NCBI GenBank assembly: GCA_032622095.1
Contig: CP136064.1
Coordinates: 258,767,863-258,831,862 of the forward strand
From: Siphonodentalium dalli
Taxonomy: Eukaryota; Mollusca; Scaphopoda; Gadilida; Siphonodentaliidae
Direction of reading: 5' to 3'
DNA length: 64,000 nucleotides
In this document: piece by piece, positions 23,822 through 36,487 of the stretch
How the letters are laid out: every line of letters starts with the position of its first letter
Numbering within the stretch: the first letter of the stretch is position 1
The notes under the pieces: model-generated
What the model was told of the DNA's origin: nothing
The model's input: only the letters and a program-made list of their open reading frames with translations
The model's database searches: none
Program-made: the position numbers and the translations under genes

Positions 23822-24069
23822 TTTTATCCTTTCTTTACTTAATGGATTCTCACATTCAGTTATAAAAGTATATATTCGGATGGTCTATTATTCATCTGGA
23901 GGGATGTTTACGAAATATAAGCAGACGACAGATGATACAAATACAGTCTTATTGATTGTAGGGAAATGTGCAGATAATAAGTTCAACAAATGGCCTATTT
24001 TGAACTTATTATCTGAACATTTCTTAAGGGAACTACTCATCTATGATAATTTAGTAAAGAAACGGTTCA
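23822..24069 (+). mobile_element. MITE, CCCTTTCTAYACTAAA family
   Basis: TCCTTTCTTTACTTAATGGA left end, GCAGACGACAGATGATACAA, AGATAATAAGTTCAACAAAT with the inverted partner TTGAACTTATTATCTGAACA, right end TTTAGTAAAGAAACGGTT. An open frame across it is not a gene. Confidence 0.8.
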
Positions 24070-24369
24070 CCCTTTTGAAATTTGTTATAGTTGTACTGTT
24101 TTGGACTGATTCAACTGCTTCATCAGTAAATATCATTCCTGAATCAGGGGCCTCAATGTTTCCCCAGAAGTTATGTTTGAGCCATCAGGCGATCGATCAT
24201 TTATGAGGCCAATTTTATGTGATTTGCTTTCAGAAGAGAATTGATACAAAACTTTTGGACAGATTCCCGATTGCATTGTTAGTGGGGAAATGAGAGTCGG
24301 ATAATCGCATAAACCATAAACCATACCACGGCACTATACCATGCATACCTAGATCGACACAAGAATGTT

Positions 24370-24990
24370 GATGAAGTATGGCGTTTGTCTCTATTACAAA
24401 CCAGAGGCACAATTATGTGAGGAATCCAGAACAATATTTAAACAATCTTGCACCTTTGAAAGGAGCGGTTATTCATTAATACGTGATGCAAATATCCGAA
24501 AATGTGTTTTAATTCGAGGGTTCCATATTCCGCGGGCTCGTTTCCGAGTTTACAACAATTTAAGCTGCATATAAGAAACTATTGTTACAAAGTTATGCAG
24601 GTGTATCATATTTCGGTGGGTAGAAGCCAAACTACCCCACCTATAACCGGTCTGTAATAATATAATAATTGTTCTGATTGGGAATGCTTTAACTTTCATC
24701 AGTATAATTTAGCAATCCAGAAGAAATCGTTCTAAAGTTAACATAGCAGGAAAGATAGACAGCAATCGTGATGCACTATCTGGTTGGAATTGCAAACCAA
24801 TAGCACAATGCTGTGGGCAGTGGGGTCCAGAAGAAACAAACTCTTGAAACAACCTGTCGTTTGGAAGGAGTTGTTATTCATACATACGATATGCAAATAT
24901 CCGAAACTCTGTTAATCCAATGGCTTCTAATTCCGCGGGCTCGTTATTCCGAGTTTACAACATTTTAAACTTCGTGTATAAATATATTGT
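24370..24990 (+). repeat. Diverged direct duplication, ~430-bp spacing
   Basis: ATTACAAACCA-AGGCACAAT, ATGCAAATATCCGAAA, CCGCGGGCTCGTT-TCCGAGT and TTACAACA-TTTAA occur at about 24395-24610 and again at about 24790-24990. A weaker third copy may begin near 25430. Confidence 0.75.
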
Positions 24991-25050
24991 TAGTCATGGA
25001 GGTGTATGCGAATTTGATGGACAAAAACATATTACATCACAACACGCGTG

Positions 25051-25294
25051 TTAACTCCTTCTTTATTGAATACTCATTGACAACTTAGACAAGTAGTAGC
25101 CCCAGGAAATGTTCAGATACTATTTTCAACGTTTGTTGAGCTTATGAATTGGAAATCTTCAGCACTTTTATTATCTTTTCGTTATACCGTTGTCTGCCAA
25201 TATATCATGAACGCCCCTCCAAATGCATAAACGACCAATTTGTACTCATATAACTGAAAGGGAGAGTCAATTCAGTATAGAAAGGGGTAATTGA
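25051..25294 (-). mobile_element. MITE, CCCTTTCTAYACTAAA family, reverse copy
   Basis: Left GTTAACTCCTTCTTTATTGA, right AATTCAGTATAGAAAGGGG; internal GGAAATGTTCAGATACTA and GTTGTCTGCCAATAT. Diverged but full length. Confidence 0.75.
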
Positions 25295-25689
25295 AGCACG
25301 TCGAAGTTAAAATAAATCCGCGTTATTTTTACTCGTCTGCATAGTCATCATTATGGTGATTGGGACTGTTTCAACCACATGTCATCAGTAGAATTCAGCA
25401 ATCCGCAACAGTCTAACTGGATAATTCTAAATTTAGAACAATTACTGCAAATCTAAAGTAATTCTTGGATGTGCGGTTGTTGCAATTTGCGAAATCTCTG
25501 AAACGGCAGGTTGTTATACCCGTGATCAAAATAATAGCAATGATAGACAGTAACCCTGAAGCAAACGTGTCTAATTCTGGTCGGGATTATCGGATAAACC
25601 AATTTCATGTATAAACTGCTGAAAATTACTTTCTAGCTAGTGCACAATGCAGCGGAATCTATGTTATGCTCAACCTCCCACACTTCTGC

Positions 25690-25835
25690 ATATGACGTCA
25701 CACGACAACATTATTTTCTAACCGGTATTTGGCAGGCCGGTAAAATCTCGAGATGTGTACCTTGCTATTGTATATTACGTCACACAACAACATTACTTTC
25801 TGACCGGTATTTGGCACACTGGTGAAATCGCGAGA
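25690..25835 (+). repeat. Tandem duplication ACGTCACACRACAACATTA-TTTCT
   Basis: Two copies about 90 bp apart, each followed by ACCGGTATTTGGCA and a GCGAGATG/TCGAGATG block. Confidence 0.85.
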
Positions 25836-26284
25836 TGGGCACATCTCAACACAATGGTGGTAACAAGGCCTGGCGTTAATTGCGTATTTGCGGTGGAAAT
25901 TGATGCTTACTACTCGAGAGTACCTACTTATCTGCGCGAACAATATAACACATAGTTAAGATAATCTTATCAATCATGGTACTCAATATGTAAGCAAAAA
26001 CGAGCGTGGAGCATCGACAGCAGCATACAATATACTGACAAAGTGCTGGTATTTTCTCGTTGATGGTGTTGCTCAAGTGGGTAGAATATGGGGCAGATTT
26101 GAAGATAGAGCAAGACGCCCTTGGTTCAATGCAAGATATATAGCTCGCTGGTGCTAACATTTTCGCGATATGGTATTTACTAACATCAGCCCGTTCTCAT
26201 AAAAATTAAAATGGGGCATATTAGAAGGTACTGTGGTGTGTAATGTGGTGTGGATCCGATGCTATATGTGTCCTACTACACATG

Positions 26285-26735
26285 CAAGCCTGAGTTTAGT
26301 GTGCCTTTCATTTGCACAATGAGGTCCCCAGAGGGTGAATATAGTGACGCTATCCCGCATAGCGGGCTAGCATCACCAAATTCAACCTCTGGGGACCTAA
26401 TTCTGCATGGCATCATCTTCTATGGGAGACATAGACTCAGATTTAAGTTCCCAAATGGTGAATATTGTGATGTACACCCATTGGGAACCTCGATTATGTA
26501 ATGTGTCATCTGCCGTTTGGGATATAGAGAAATTAAAAAAGAAATAGAATCTATCTGCAGAAGTTTCTATAGAAATTTGATAATAAAGAACCTTTCCAGA
26601 GAAGATGAGGCCTAAGTAGAATGAGGTCCACACTCCACTGAGGGTGAATTTAATGATGTTAGCGGGATAGCGTAAGTAAATTCACCCTCTGGGGACCTCA
26701 TTCTGCAAACGACAGGCACACTAAACTCAGGTTTG
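26285..26735. mobile_element. Three-hairpin TIR element, copy 1
   Basis: TIR AAGCCTGAGTTTAGTGTGCC at the left and its reverse complement at the right. Three internal palindromes: GAGGTCCCCAGAGGGTGAAT arms at about 26313-26400, GTTCCCAAATGGTGAATATT arms at about 26438-26495, and a second, damaged GAGGTCC hairpin at about 26620-26706. The other copy, inverted, is at 51814-52269. Confidence 0.88.
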
Positions 26736-26749
26736 TACACATACAGGGA

Positions 26750-28000
26750 CGTGTAGGCAGGGGGTGTGTTGGGGCGGGGGGGGGTGGTCTCATCGCCCCA
26801 ACGTATATCAATATTTTCAACAACCGGATATTTCAAGCCTGGCACAGCAATTATTGTTGGATATTTCATAAAAAAATTAAGTTACAATTCTTAAAGATGC
26901 CATGCCCGATTTGACACCATAAAGCACCACCCCTCTACGTCTTTGATACCATAAAATAATTCGATCGGACCCATGAGGAGATTTTGGTGGCAAAATATCG
27001 GTTTTCCAAACAGGAAGTTTTAACACGATTTGAATTGCTGTCAGCCTGGCAACAACTCCAACAACTCGCTACTATAAAGAGCGTCCATACTTCCAAGCGT
27101 GGAAGATAATAAAGAGAGTTATGAATTATGATCTTTTGTATTCGTTTTCAACGTTCAATAATGGATTCTAGTGTGTATTTTCGTGATGTTTGTACCATAA
27201 GAATAATGGTGATATTGATTATTTTTAGTTTTTCTTTTGCCTAGTAATCTGAAAAGTACCTTTAAGATAATCTTATATAGAATCTTCAACTCGTCCCCAG
27301 TTTATAGCGAAATTTACAGAACGAATCCAGTACAGCAGGTCTGGAGAAAACCTTTGTCGTGGCGGACCCCAGACCTAATTTATTGGACGAGTTGCAGATT
27401 CTATTTATTACTTGATCCAAAACCTCCATAAAACGCCCTTAAATCAATAAATACGACGCGAAACTAACAACGGCTTCTACAAGATCTGCGATGACGTAAC
27501 TATGCATTGTTTGCCCGCGTAAAGAAATAGTACCAGATAGATAAGACTCTTTGACATATTTAATGAAATGTTTGTTCAAACTAAACGAACAATAGTCACA
27601 AATATCGAGTTAGCATATACGTAGTGTACAGATTGTAAACAGACGACACACCGGAAGTCAAAGGTCACGTTTGCACAACAATAATACATTGGGTACACAT
27701 GACATATATAATGGATTTAATGAATGGAATGAGGGTCGGATCATGTAATAAAGTGGGACTCACTATATATGTAGGTGCGACTGTAGAGAATATACAACAG
27801 CATGTTATATGCCTATAAAGTGCTGTTATTTACTGGTAGATGTGTTTCCCATGTATATGGAATTTAGGGCAGATTCGAAGGTACAACTTGGCGTCGTTGG
27901 TCCGAGGCAAAATATGTATATTGCTATAATACTTTCGAATATCTAAATAGTATACTAACATCAATCCGTGTTCATATCAATAACGAAATTAAAATCGGGG
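26750..28000. other. No recognisable gene
   Basis: AT-rich; a short block (ACAACTC-CTCTGATAAAGAGCGTC type) near 27050 recurs near 31870 and 32275. Nothing else supported. Confidence 0.45.
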
Positions 28001-28679
28001 CAGATTTGAAGGTACCGTGGTGTGTTTTTGATTCGAAATTTGTGTGTATTATGTACAACCATGTATGCAAGCGCGAGTGGAGAGGATTTTGAGTGTCCCA
28101 TCGCTGCAGTTGGAAATTTCACACCTGACATATCACTTGGACATTTCAGGCCCAACTTTAAAAAAAATTATTCTGATAGTTTCATTTCCAAGTGTTTCGT
28201 GTGAAATTTGTTACCTGAATTGGTCATCAGTTGGAACAATTTCAGGGGTTTCATGCAGGTTGAAATATGCAACCGTTGGAAAAACTGAACACTCGATTTA
28301 CCTGAACTTGAGAATTTTGGTTTGTTTGAAGGGGATGAAGTTGGAAATTCTCAGGTGGATACCCCTGTTTGATGAAGTAATTAACACTGCTACAAATAAA
28401 CCCTTAGAACGTGTATTTGCATGTCGTCTGTCTGCAATATCCAGACTTCATATGAACGAAGAATGTGTTACTGCAAAGAGAACTATTATAATTCATTCAG
28501 CAATCAAAGGATTAATGAATGCACCATAAGCTTGGTGGGTGGGATGGTTGTGTGTGGGATGGTTTGGTTGAGTTACTGGTGTTTATCGTCGATTCAGCAG
28601 TTAGACAATATCACGTCGCTGTCACTTTTATGGACGGAAAATAGACCGCGAAATTTCACCGAGAAATCACTCCGCAGCA

Positions 28680-28745
28680 CTTTGAAATAACCGACACACT
28701 GGACAGATACAATGAAACAACCGACACACTGGCCAGATACAAGAA
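28680..28745 (+). repeat. Short tandem duplication ACCGACACACTGGACAGATA
   Basis: Two adjacent copies differing by one or two bases. Confidence 0.85.
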
Positions 28746-30212
28746 TCAGGTTATCTCCCTTGCTCGTTGATCACAAATACTAGGTACTATTATAGTCTGG
28801 TGGGTTCGGCGACAGGGGAACCAGACACATAATTATTCTATCACATATATACGTTTAAGCAGCAACAATTGAATTCCGTGAGTACATTTTCATAATAAAT
28901 AATGTTATACAATCATTCATGTATCGGAAATGGCCACAATCAGCATCTGCTTACTGCCGAGACTATTTTCACAATGTTTGATCTTATCCTCATACTTGTA
29001 ATACTATGTATATAGTACTATATGTACGAATGAGACATACAATATGTTTACACTAAATCCGCGCGTATATGAGGAATGCAACCTGCTTTGCAATCAATGG
29101 TCGACTTATGTTGGCCTAATACACCATACCAACTGAGTCACTGGTACCCCGCTTTGGTGGTGTGTATATATGGTATGAATATGGAGGTCCGTGGTCCGAT
29201 GGGAGACATTCCGTTCTCGAGCGGGTGACAAATCTCAATGTCTCCCGAGAAGAAGGGCAACAACTGTTTTGTTATCTGATTATACCACATGAAATATCCT
29301 TGCCTTCCACACGCACGATGTTGCACTGAGTCACGAGTTCTTTCTTTCCCGATTATGTATATTTTCAGTAACTATACTTATCGTCCCATAGGATTTCTGT
29401 TCCATAAACGATAATCAAGCTGTTAAGTGTTTGATAATCAGCGTTTATTTACGATCATTTTGGTGGTCAAATCATCAATATCGGTCCATGCAATGTAAAC
29501 CAATAAGCCATATTGGTATGTTCTCGTCTTCTGCAATGTGGCATATTCAATGTCGTCTTGTGCGCGCAATTTACTCTCGATGTTCATTTCATAACGGTCT
29601 TCCCCGAAAGTTATTGGGAAGTTGTCAATTTCATTAATGTACATTCATATGTGTCAGTGATCATGGCGATCCTCACATAAAATTCTTCTATGATCACATT
29701 GCAGACATCGCGGGGGATAAGCGTACAGTACCATTCATTCTCGACAAACGTATGCATTACGTTGTCTACCAGCGAACATTTATAACCAACAAACCTCAAG
29801 GGATCCTCTCTTTCAATCTTGCATCATAATGTCGACATGAACAAATTGAATCACCGAGATGTTTCGATGTAAAAAGTAAATAATAACGCTTGTCCGATAA
29901 AAGTATCAACTTAAAAGTTCGAATATTAGTGTTCACTAAATATATGCAAATTAGCAAACACCACAACTGGTGTGTTTTGCGAATCCATGAGGTATATAAG
30001 ATCTATCATTTTTTAGTACGTCGTAGTGATGTGAAATAGATGATGTTACTGCGGTGTGTGTTTGGAGATATTCTTGCAATATAACATCAGGCGGGCGACA
30101 AAAACAATGTCTCCCGGGTCAGCGGGCGACAGTGTGATTTGTCGCCCGGCACGTGACAGCACATGGGCCAATCAGAAGGGTGGACAATAGGGAGGAGGAT
30201 AACAATGCGTAC

Positions 30213-30740
30213 TTACACCGACCACTTGTGTCCATGCAACAGTGTACATGTAACATTGTACTTATACCTACCCCTTGTACCCATGTATATAACATTGTAC
30301 ATAAACCGAGCCCTTGAACCATATAATATTGTATACATATACCACCCCTTGTAGTATAGGCATGTACCATTGTATACATATAACCACCCCTCATACCCAT
30401 GTAACATTGTACATATACCCACCCCCTTGCACCCATGTAACATTGTACATATACCAACCCTTGTAGTAGGCTTGTACCCATGCAACAGTGTATACATATA
30501 CCCACGCCTCGTACCCATGTAACATTGTATACATATACCAACCCCTCGTACATGTGTAACACTGTACGTACACCAACCCCTGTAACATTGTGTACATATA
30601 CCAATCCTTGTAGTAGGCTTGTACCCATGTAACATTGTATACATATACCCACGCCTCGTACCCATGTAACATTGTATACATATACCAACCCCCTCGTACC
30701 CATGTAACATTTTACATACATCCACCCCCCCCCCCCGTGT
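30213..30740. repeat. Minisatellite CCCATGTAACATTGTACATA-type
   Basis: About 15 copies of a 30-45-bp unit with CCCATGTAACATTGTA(TA)CATATACC and CCCTTGTA; some units carry GTAGTAGGCTTGTA. The 240-codon minus-strand open frame is the repeat read in frame. Confidence 0.93.
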
Positions 30741-31714
30741 ATCCATGTAACATTCATGCAATGCATCATGCACATATGTGAAGTTGAGAACCACGTAACA
30801 CAATCAAATACACGCGAGATCCCGCGGAGAGTTGCAATCATGCAATCGTTGTTATATCACAGAAACTTACGTTCATACAAGTCTGCCGGAATGTATCTTG
30901 GCCATCAATCACCCCCGTGCATTGCACCATAGCAATCCAAATCACTAGTAGTGATTACGTATCTTAATGGGCGAGTCGATCAGCAGGCGTCGCTGTTTTT
31001 CTGATACGGCAAATTCATTTCGCAATTGAGAAGACAAACCGCTCGGATTAAAGAATGGAACATGTGTGGGTATATACCCTGATTGTTTAGAATACCGTGG
31101 TATTTACGCCTGGTGGTATATTTGGTGAAGCTCACGGAAAATGCATTCTTGCTCACACGGGTGTGCATCCGCGCTAACTTTGATCGTCAGCAGATGGAAT
31201 CAAATTAGTATGATGCCACGCGGTAATGGATACGAAACAGACAGCTCTGGCACAACACTATGTAACTATTGGTATTACTATTCCATGGGTCTGAGAAAAG
31301 AAGCATGATCCAAAATTAGGTATTGAACAAATGACTGAAATTAGTGTTTCATACACATGCAGTATATATTGTGATATATCGAGTTTCAAATGGGATAGGT
31401 TGAAACGGACATGGCTCATTCGAACCTCCAAATTTTGTCTACTTAGTTTGGAGGGACGGATACGATAGCCTCGATATGTCGATAAATAAACTAAATATTG
31501 GTATACCGGCTTCATGTGCTTTGAAAAACACTTGACAAAGTCAAAACCATTTTCCAGCGTTTTCAATGTTTCGCACAACGTCTGACAAACGCTCTTTATT
31601 GCTACCATATCAGGAATAGAATAACACGGAACGCTCCTTTCTGTTCCATGTCTTACAAATCGCTGTTTTTTGTTTGGGACCCAAACACCTTGTTCATAGT
31701 TGCATTTTCATACT

Positions 31715-31830
31715 TTAATGCGTCTTTTTGGGTTACAGAATGCTCATAGAAAGGTAGTTAAGATATCTATCGACTTATTTCGATACCGGAAAAAATTCAA
31801 AAGCGAATAATATTATTCGTATTTTGGAGC
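31715..31830 (+). repeat. Dispersed repeat ending TATTTTGGAGCGCAAA, copy 2
   Basis: See 5210. ATGCGTCTTTTTGGGTTACA start, ATTCGTATTTTGGAGCGCAA end. Confidence 0.55.
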
Positions 31831-32342
31831 GCAAACCGTTTTAACAACGCTTTAATTAACGCGTTTTGAATTTTCTTCAGGCTAGCAACAATTCCAATAA
31901 CCGTCTCTGATAAAGAGCGTCAAGGCTTTCGTTTCACAAAACATTAGCTAATAAAGAGCGTCATCGCGGAAATTTCATTCTTGCTCACACGGGTGTGTTG
32001 CCATTACATTGACTTGGAAGAAGAGCCATGGTCCAATATCATAATATTGAATAACTGGTTCAAAAATAGTGTTACACTGTACATAAGTCCTTGTTTTAAT
32101 TATCCACGGTCCTATTTGACACATTATAATTGCCATTGGTACGTATATAGTATATACCATACAATAACTATATCATGCAAATGAGCTCATTACTACAATT
32201 AATGATACGATCGTTAGCAGATATCGACTTTCACAAGGTAAAACTCTCAACACGTTTTGAAGTTTGTCAGGCTATAGCAAAACTCACACTGATCGTCTGA
32301 TAAAGGCGTCCATGATTTAGATTACCAATTTTTTTAATGCAG

Positions 32343-32516
32343 TATATAATAAATAGAGGATATGAAATGAGTGTTTATCTCATATGATATTTATGAAACG
32401 AGTCTAAGAATTTTCAGTTTTCTCGAGCCTCCGGCGAGAGAAAACTGAAAATTCGTGACGAGTTTCATAAATATCATATGAGAGAAACACGAATTACATA
32501 TTCTATTTATCATATG
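32343..32516. repeat. Foldback element with AATAAATAGAGGATAT end
   Basis: Near-perfect arms (CATATGATATTTATGAAACG; AATTTTCAGTTTTCTCGAG) of about 75 bp around a CTCCGGCG loop. Outer end AATAAATAGAGGATATGA and TCTATTTATCATAT. Confidence 0.9.
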
Positions 32517-32996
32517 ACACCTATAAATTGATTATGATGTCCAAAACGCACACAAATCACTAAATAGCTATATGACATCGGCAGCAAAAGGTTAATGTGA
32601 CGTCACTTCATTGCACCGGAAGCCCAATTACACCTGGTGAACTAGCAGAAATAATATGCACGCGAAGATATAGTGCGCTATTCTGTTCTCAGTTTGTGAC
32701 ATTATATCGTATGTTTATTAGATAAATACGAATTACATATTCTATTTATCGTATAACAGTGTCCAAAACTATATATTTCAAGATTATAATTGCGAGAATT
32801 TCGGCATCGCGTTGATTGACGCGCACGAATTTGACCTGCATTTAGTTAGAGATGCGGCTCGGCCCAGGCTGCCATTCAGCCAATCAAAACACACTTTTTG
32901 TCAACAAACCAATCAAATTATCGGAAGGTGATATGAACTAGTAGTTCATATGAAATTGATTTATGACATACTTTCCAACGTAAATAATGATTGAGT

Positions 32997-33182
32997 CATA
33001 TGATAAATAGAGGATATCCACACTTGTTCAGTGGATATGGGTTATATCTCATGAGTGATGACAAAACATTGAATTTCCACTAGTGGCTTTAGCCACGAGT
33101 GGAAATTCAAATGTTTTGTCATCACGAATGAGATTTAACCCATATCCACTGAAAAAGTGTGGATATTCTGTTTATTATATAC
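32997..33182. repeat. Foldback element with GATAAATAGAGGATAT end
   Basis: Arms GGATATCCACACTTGTTCAG, GATGACAAAACATTGAATTT and CCACTAGTGG around GGCTTTAGCC. Arms unrelated to 32343-32516 apart from the outer end. Confidence 0.9.
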
Positions 33183-33324
33183 TTTAGTTACTTGCCTATG
33201 GCCGCCAATGAATGTCAATACATCAGAAATTTCACCAGTGGGATATCACTTATATCTCACTAGTGGGATATCACTTATATCTCACCGCTAAAACCTTATA
33301 ATTCATGGGCAAGTATATAATAAA

Positions 33325-33465
33325 TAGCATTATCATGTTTGCGCTAAAAAATACGCCTAATAATATTAGGTTTTGAATTTTCCTCGTATCGAAACAGGTC
33401 GATAAATACTTGAACTGTACCTTTTTATTGACATCATAATCATATGTCATAGAAAGAAACCTTAT
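33325..33465 (-). repeat. Dispersed repeat ending TATTTTTTAGCGC, copy 3
   Basis: Reverse-strand copy of the 5210 and 31715 repeats (ATCGACCTGTTTCGATACG; CTAATATTATTAGGCGTATT). Confidence 0.5.
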
Positions 33466-33476
33466 GTGCGAAAAAT

Positions 33477-33869
33477 TTAACCCTTTACCCAACAAACCGG
33501 CCAAAAACGGCCAAATAAAGCTGCAACAGCCTAAATTATCTTGGGTCTGTCTCAATAAAACCATACAAATATGGATATCATTGGAACCAGCTCATTGACC
33601 ACATTGTAATGGTTACAGTTATGCCCTGTGCCAATGCATTCTCTTATATATATATGCGAGTCGACCATAGGTCGCCTCGCATATATAAGAGAATGCATTG
33701 GCCTAAAAAAAATCTTTTTTTAACACTTTTCTTACGTTCTTTAACAATTTTATAATTTTTAATGTGTTAAGCCAATGCATTCTCTTATATATGCGAGGCG
33801 ACCTATGGTCGACTCGCATATATAAGAGAATGCATTGGCACAGGGCCGTTCTGTTGGGTAAAGGGTTAA
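33477..33869 (+). mobile_element. TTAA-flanked MITE (CCCTTTACCCAACA ends) with palindrome pair
   Basis: Intact ends at 33477 and 33869; palindromes at about 33631-33701 (with one extra TATA) and 33772-33838. About 700 bp upstream of the first recognised exon. Confidence 0.9.
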
Positions 33870-34372
33870 AACATATGGAAAATGGCTGTGGCCATGGCTG
33901 GTATTTTTTTCTGAGTATATGAAGCCGGTTCATCAATATTTCGTGCAACATCAAACTTTCCGACTATTGGGAAATTCCAATCTGAAATACACTTATGGCA
34001 ATTTCAGTCAAAAATTCTCCGACTCGAAAGTAGGAACATCTTAGACTTTCGGTAGAATGCAATGAAATTCAGATTACTCACTGTGGAAGAATTATTTGTG
34101 CGCATTTACATAGTACTGTGATTAGGATCAGGGGCGAAGTATCATTATACTGCCGGTACCGTGAGTGACAAACATTCGGTCTCAAGAAACTTTTGTAGGA
34201 AGTTATATCAACTAAGCAATGTACACATGATTACTTCCATCCAACCACGGTGATAATAGTTGAAAAACTAATCTATCAGACATGAAGTTTCCAACTGTTG
34301 AATATTTTTGCCGAAGTAGGGATGCGACGCACAAACCATCCCTATCGCCACGTTACTGAATGCAATTATTTT

Positions 34373-34569
34373 TATTTTTCAGCATCCTCACAATCCTGTC
34401 CTGACGGTGGATTTATTTATATTTTCAGCATCCTCACAATCCTGTCCTGACGGTGGATTTATTTATATTTTTCAGCATCCTCACAATCCTGTCCTGACGG
34501 TGGATTTATTTATATTTTTCAGCATCCTCACAATCCTGTCCTGACGGTGGATTTATTTATATTTTTCAG
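34373..34569 (+). repeat. Fivefold tandem splice-acceptor repeat (46/47 bp units)
   Basis: The unit ATTTTTCAG + CATCCTCACAATCCTGTCC + TGACGGTGGATTTATTTAT is repeated with CAG sites starting at 34380, 34426, 34473, 34520 and 34567. Each unit contains a pyrimidine-rich tract, an AG acceptor and the first 29 or so bases of exon 34570. Only the fifth copy continues into the full exon; entry at any of the first four meets an in-frame stop before the exon ends. Confidence 0.95.
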
Positions 34570-34716
34570 CATCCTCACAATCCTGTCCTGACGGTGGATT
34601 TGGAACGGCTCGATGCCACCGATGTCATTGTAAACAGAAAGCACCGTGTGATAAATTAACAGGAGCGTGTCCGGAAGGCTGTGCGAGTGGCCATTATGGA
34701 AAAATATGTCAAATGG
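34570..34716 (+). CDS. Exon 1 of those seen: laminin/EGF-like cysteine module
   Basis: Reads in frame from a split codon (xCA) as SSQSCPDGGFGTARCHRCHC, continues through a KQKAPCDKLTGACPEGCASG stretch and ends HYGKICQM plus one base. There are eight cysteines in about 49 residues with the CxxGxxGxxC and PCDxxTGxCPxGC spacing typical of EGF_Lam/MEGF modules. The donor is GTAGGT at 34717; the acceptor is the fifth of five tandem copies of the same TTTTTCAG site. Both ends are phase 1. Joining to the next exon makes M-E-N-M-A, giving the expected start of an FTP domain (xENxA...), which supports this donor over the alternative GT at 34721. The preceding exon, which should carry the signal peptide, is not recognised. 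Confidence 0.82.
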
Positions 34717-34728
34717 GTAGGTATTATA

Positions 34729-34732
<4 letters not shown>

Positions 34733-34762
<30 letters not shown>
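34733..34762. repeat. (TA)n microsatellite
   Basis: About 14 TA units, in the intron directly after exon 34570-34716. Confidence 0.95.
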
Positions 34763-34765
<3 letters not shown>

Positions 34766-34913
34766 ACACACTCATCACACTGCCAGAAAAAATTCCAAAG
34801 AACCAACATATATACCATAAATTAGTTCTTGGAGGCAAATTTAAATTTTTATATAACGGAACTTGCCGGCGGTTTGTTTGGTTCTTGATGATCTGTAGAA
34901 CCACACATTGAGG

Positions 34914-34942
34914 CCATCATCATCATCATCATCATCATCGCC

Positions 34943-34974
<32 letters not shown>

Positions 34975-35215
34975 CATCATCACCGCAATCATCATCATCG
35001 TCATCATCATCATCATGAACATCATCATAATCATCATCATCATCGTCATCACTCATCATCATCATCATCGCCGCCGCCGCCGCCACCACCACCACCACCA
35101 CCACCACCACCACCATTATCACCATCGTCGTCGTCATCGTTACCATCACCACCATCAACATAATCGTCGTCATCACCATCATCATCATGATGACCACCAC
35201 CACCATAACCATGAT
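34914..35215. repeat. (CAT)n / (CAC)n trinucleotide tract, ~300 bp
   Basis: Continuous CAT, CAC, CGC and CGT triplets in the intron. Reads as poly-His, poly-Asp, poly-Met or poly-Gly depending on frame. Confidence 0.95.
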
Positions 35216-36487
35216 CATAATAATTTGATGAGAACGTGCGCATAATTTGATGACGTACTACCTAATGTAGTCGTTACGCTCTCCGTATGTTTGCGAAACA
35301 TCTCTGTTGTCGTAAGCTTGTGGCTGGTAGTTGGCTACAGTATTTGATACAACATGTGGACTAGTGTGGAACGCGAATGCAGAGAGGGTAAAAAAAGTCA
35401 TGGCTTGAAAAGCACTCCTACGTGGCACACGATGTCGGAAAGGGTTAACACGACCGCTGTCGTCACGTGACGTTCATCGGATCTCGCGATTTTAGAGTAA
35501 GCATGCCCAAACGTTTACATTGAAGTCTGTGTAAAACAATGAGTTCCTTTTGGTCTGAACAAACGGCGACATCAAAATCAACAATACAAGGGAAGCCACT
35601 CTAAAACAAAATGGGAAGCATCATCGAAACTGCGAACGAGTTTTTTTTATTGAGTGCAAATGCGTGTATAGCGTGCAGATGCGCTGGTTATCGAATTGGT
35701 AAACAAAAATAGACCCTGGTTAGACCATGGATGGCGAAAATAAGAAATGATTACATGGAGTGAGGGAATTACATAGAATGTGGGGATTCTAAATTTTAAC
35801 AGCTTACACGCATATTACAGATATTACAGTTTTAAACATTCAGCACGTGATTCAATTCATTGATTCACGATTTCACATCACCTGTACTAATACACAGGTG
35901 TAGAGACTAACACTATGTACACATTACATTGGTTATTCATCTATAGTTAATATTACAAATATATTTTTAAGTATATACTAATAATAAATAAGTTTACCTC
36001 ATTTACAAGATCGCATGCATGGGTGGATTACTGTCGTACATATCAGTATTATCAAATGTGCCGTAAGTTTTCTCAATTTTACAAAATAATATATTCTCGT
36101 TTATCAACAGTGAGTTGTATTCAATTTACGCTATTTCAGGATTTAAAATATTTATATAATTTCAAAATATTTGTATACTTGCTGTGGATTTCTGATTCAT
36201 GATTTAGCTCATAACAATATAATTTGGTCGTTTGTACAGAGATTTCGGCAGTAAATGAGATCGGGCATTTGTTAATCTGCCGCATTAAAGATGGTAGTAG
36301 GACTCATATCCGATCTGAGGCCTGGGTGATATTTTCCATATATGTCTCCGAAGACCGTACTCAAGCCGCTATGTCTTCGTAATGTTGCCCGAAAATTAGT
36401 CAAGATCATTTCCCCGCACCATGTTCTTGGTACCCAAAACACCTTTTCCTAAAGCTGGCTACCCAGCACACCAATGTGGCGACATTA

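Noticed and set aside
28044-28529. 161-codon open frame
   Set aside because: No recognisable domain; the DNA consists of degenerate GTTGGAAATTTC/CCTGAA words and a fragment of the CCCTTTCTAYACT MITE. No splice or codon-bias support.
28544-28690. Possible signal-peptide exon MVVCGMVWLSYWCLSS
   Set aside because: Hydrophobic start, but no suitable phase-1 GT donor follows and it is 6 kb from the first recognised exon.
30119-30841. Minus-strand open frame of 240 codons
   Set aside because: It is the CATGTAACATTGTACATATA-type minisatellite read in frame; the protein is a repeat of GYMYTMLH-like words with no domain.
33878-33912. Possible start MAVAMAG before a GT
   Set aside because: Too short for a signal peptide and directly beside a MITE; no other support.
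34841-35245. Open frames rich in Asp, Met, His or Gly
   Set aside because: Pure trinucleotide repeat in an intron.
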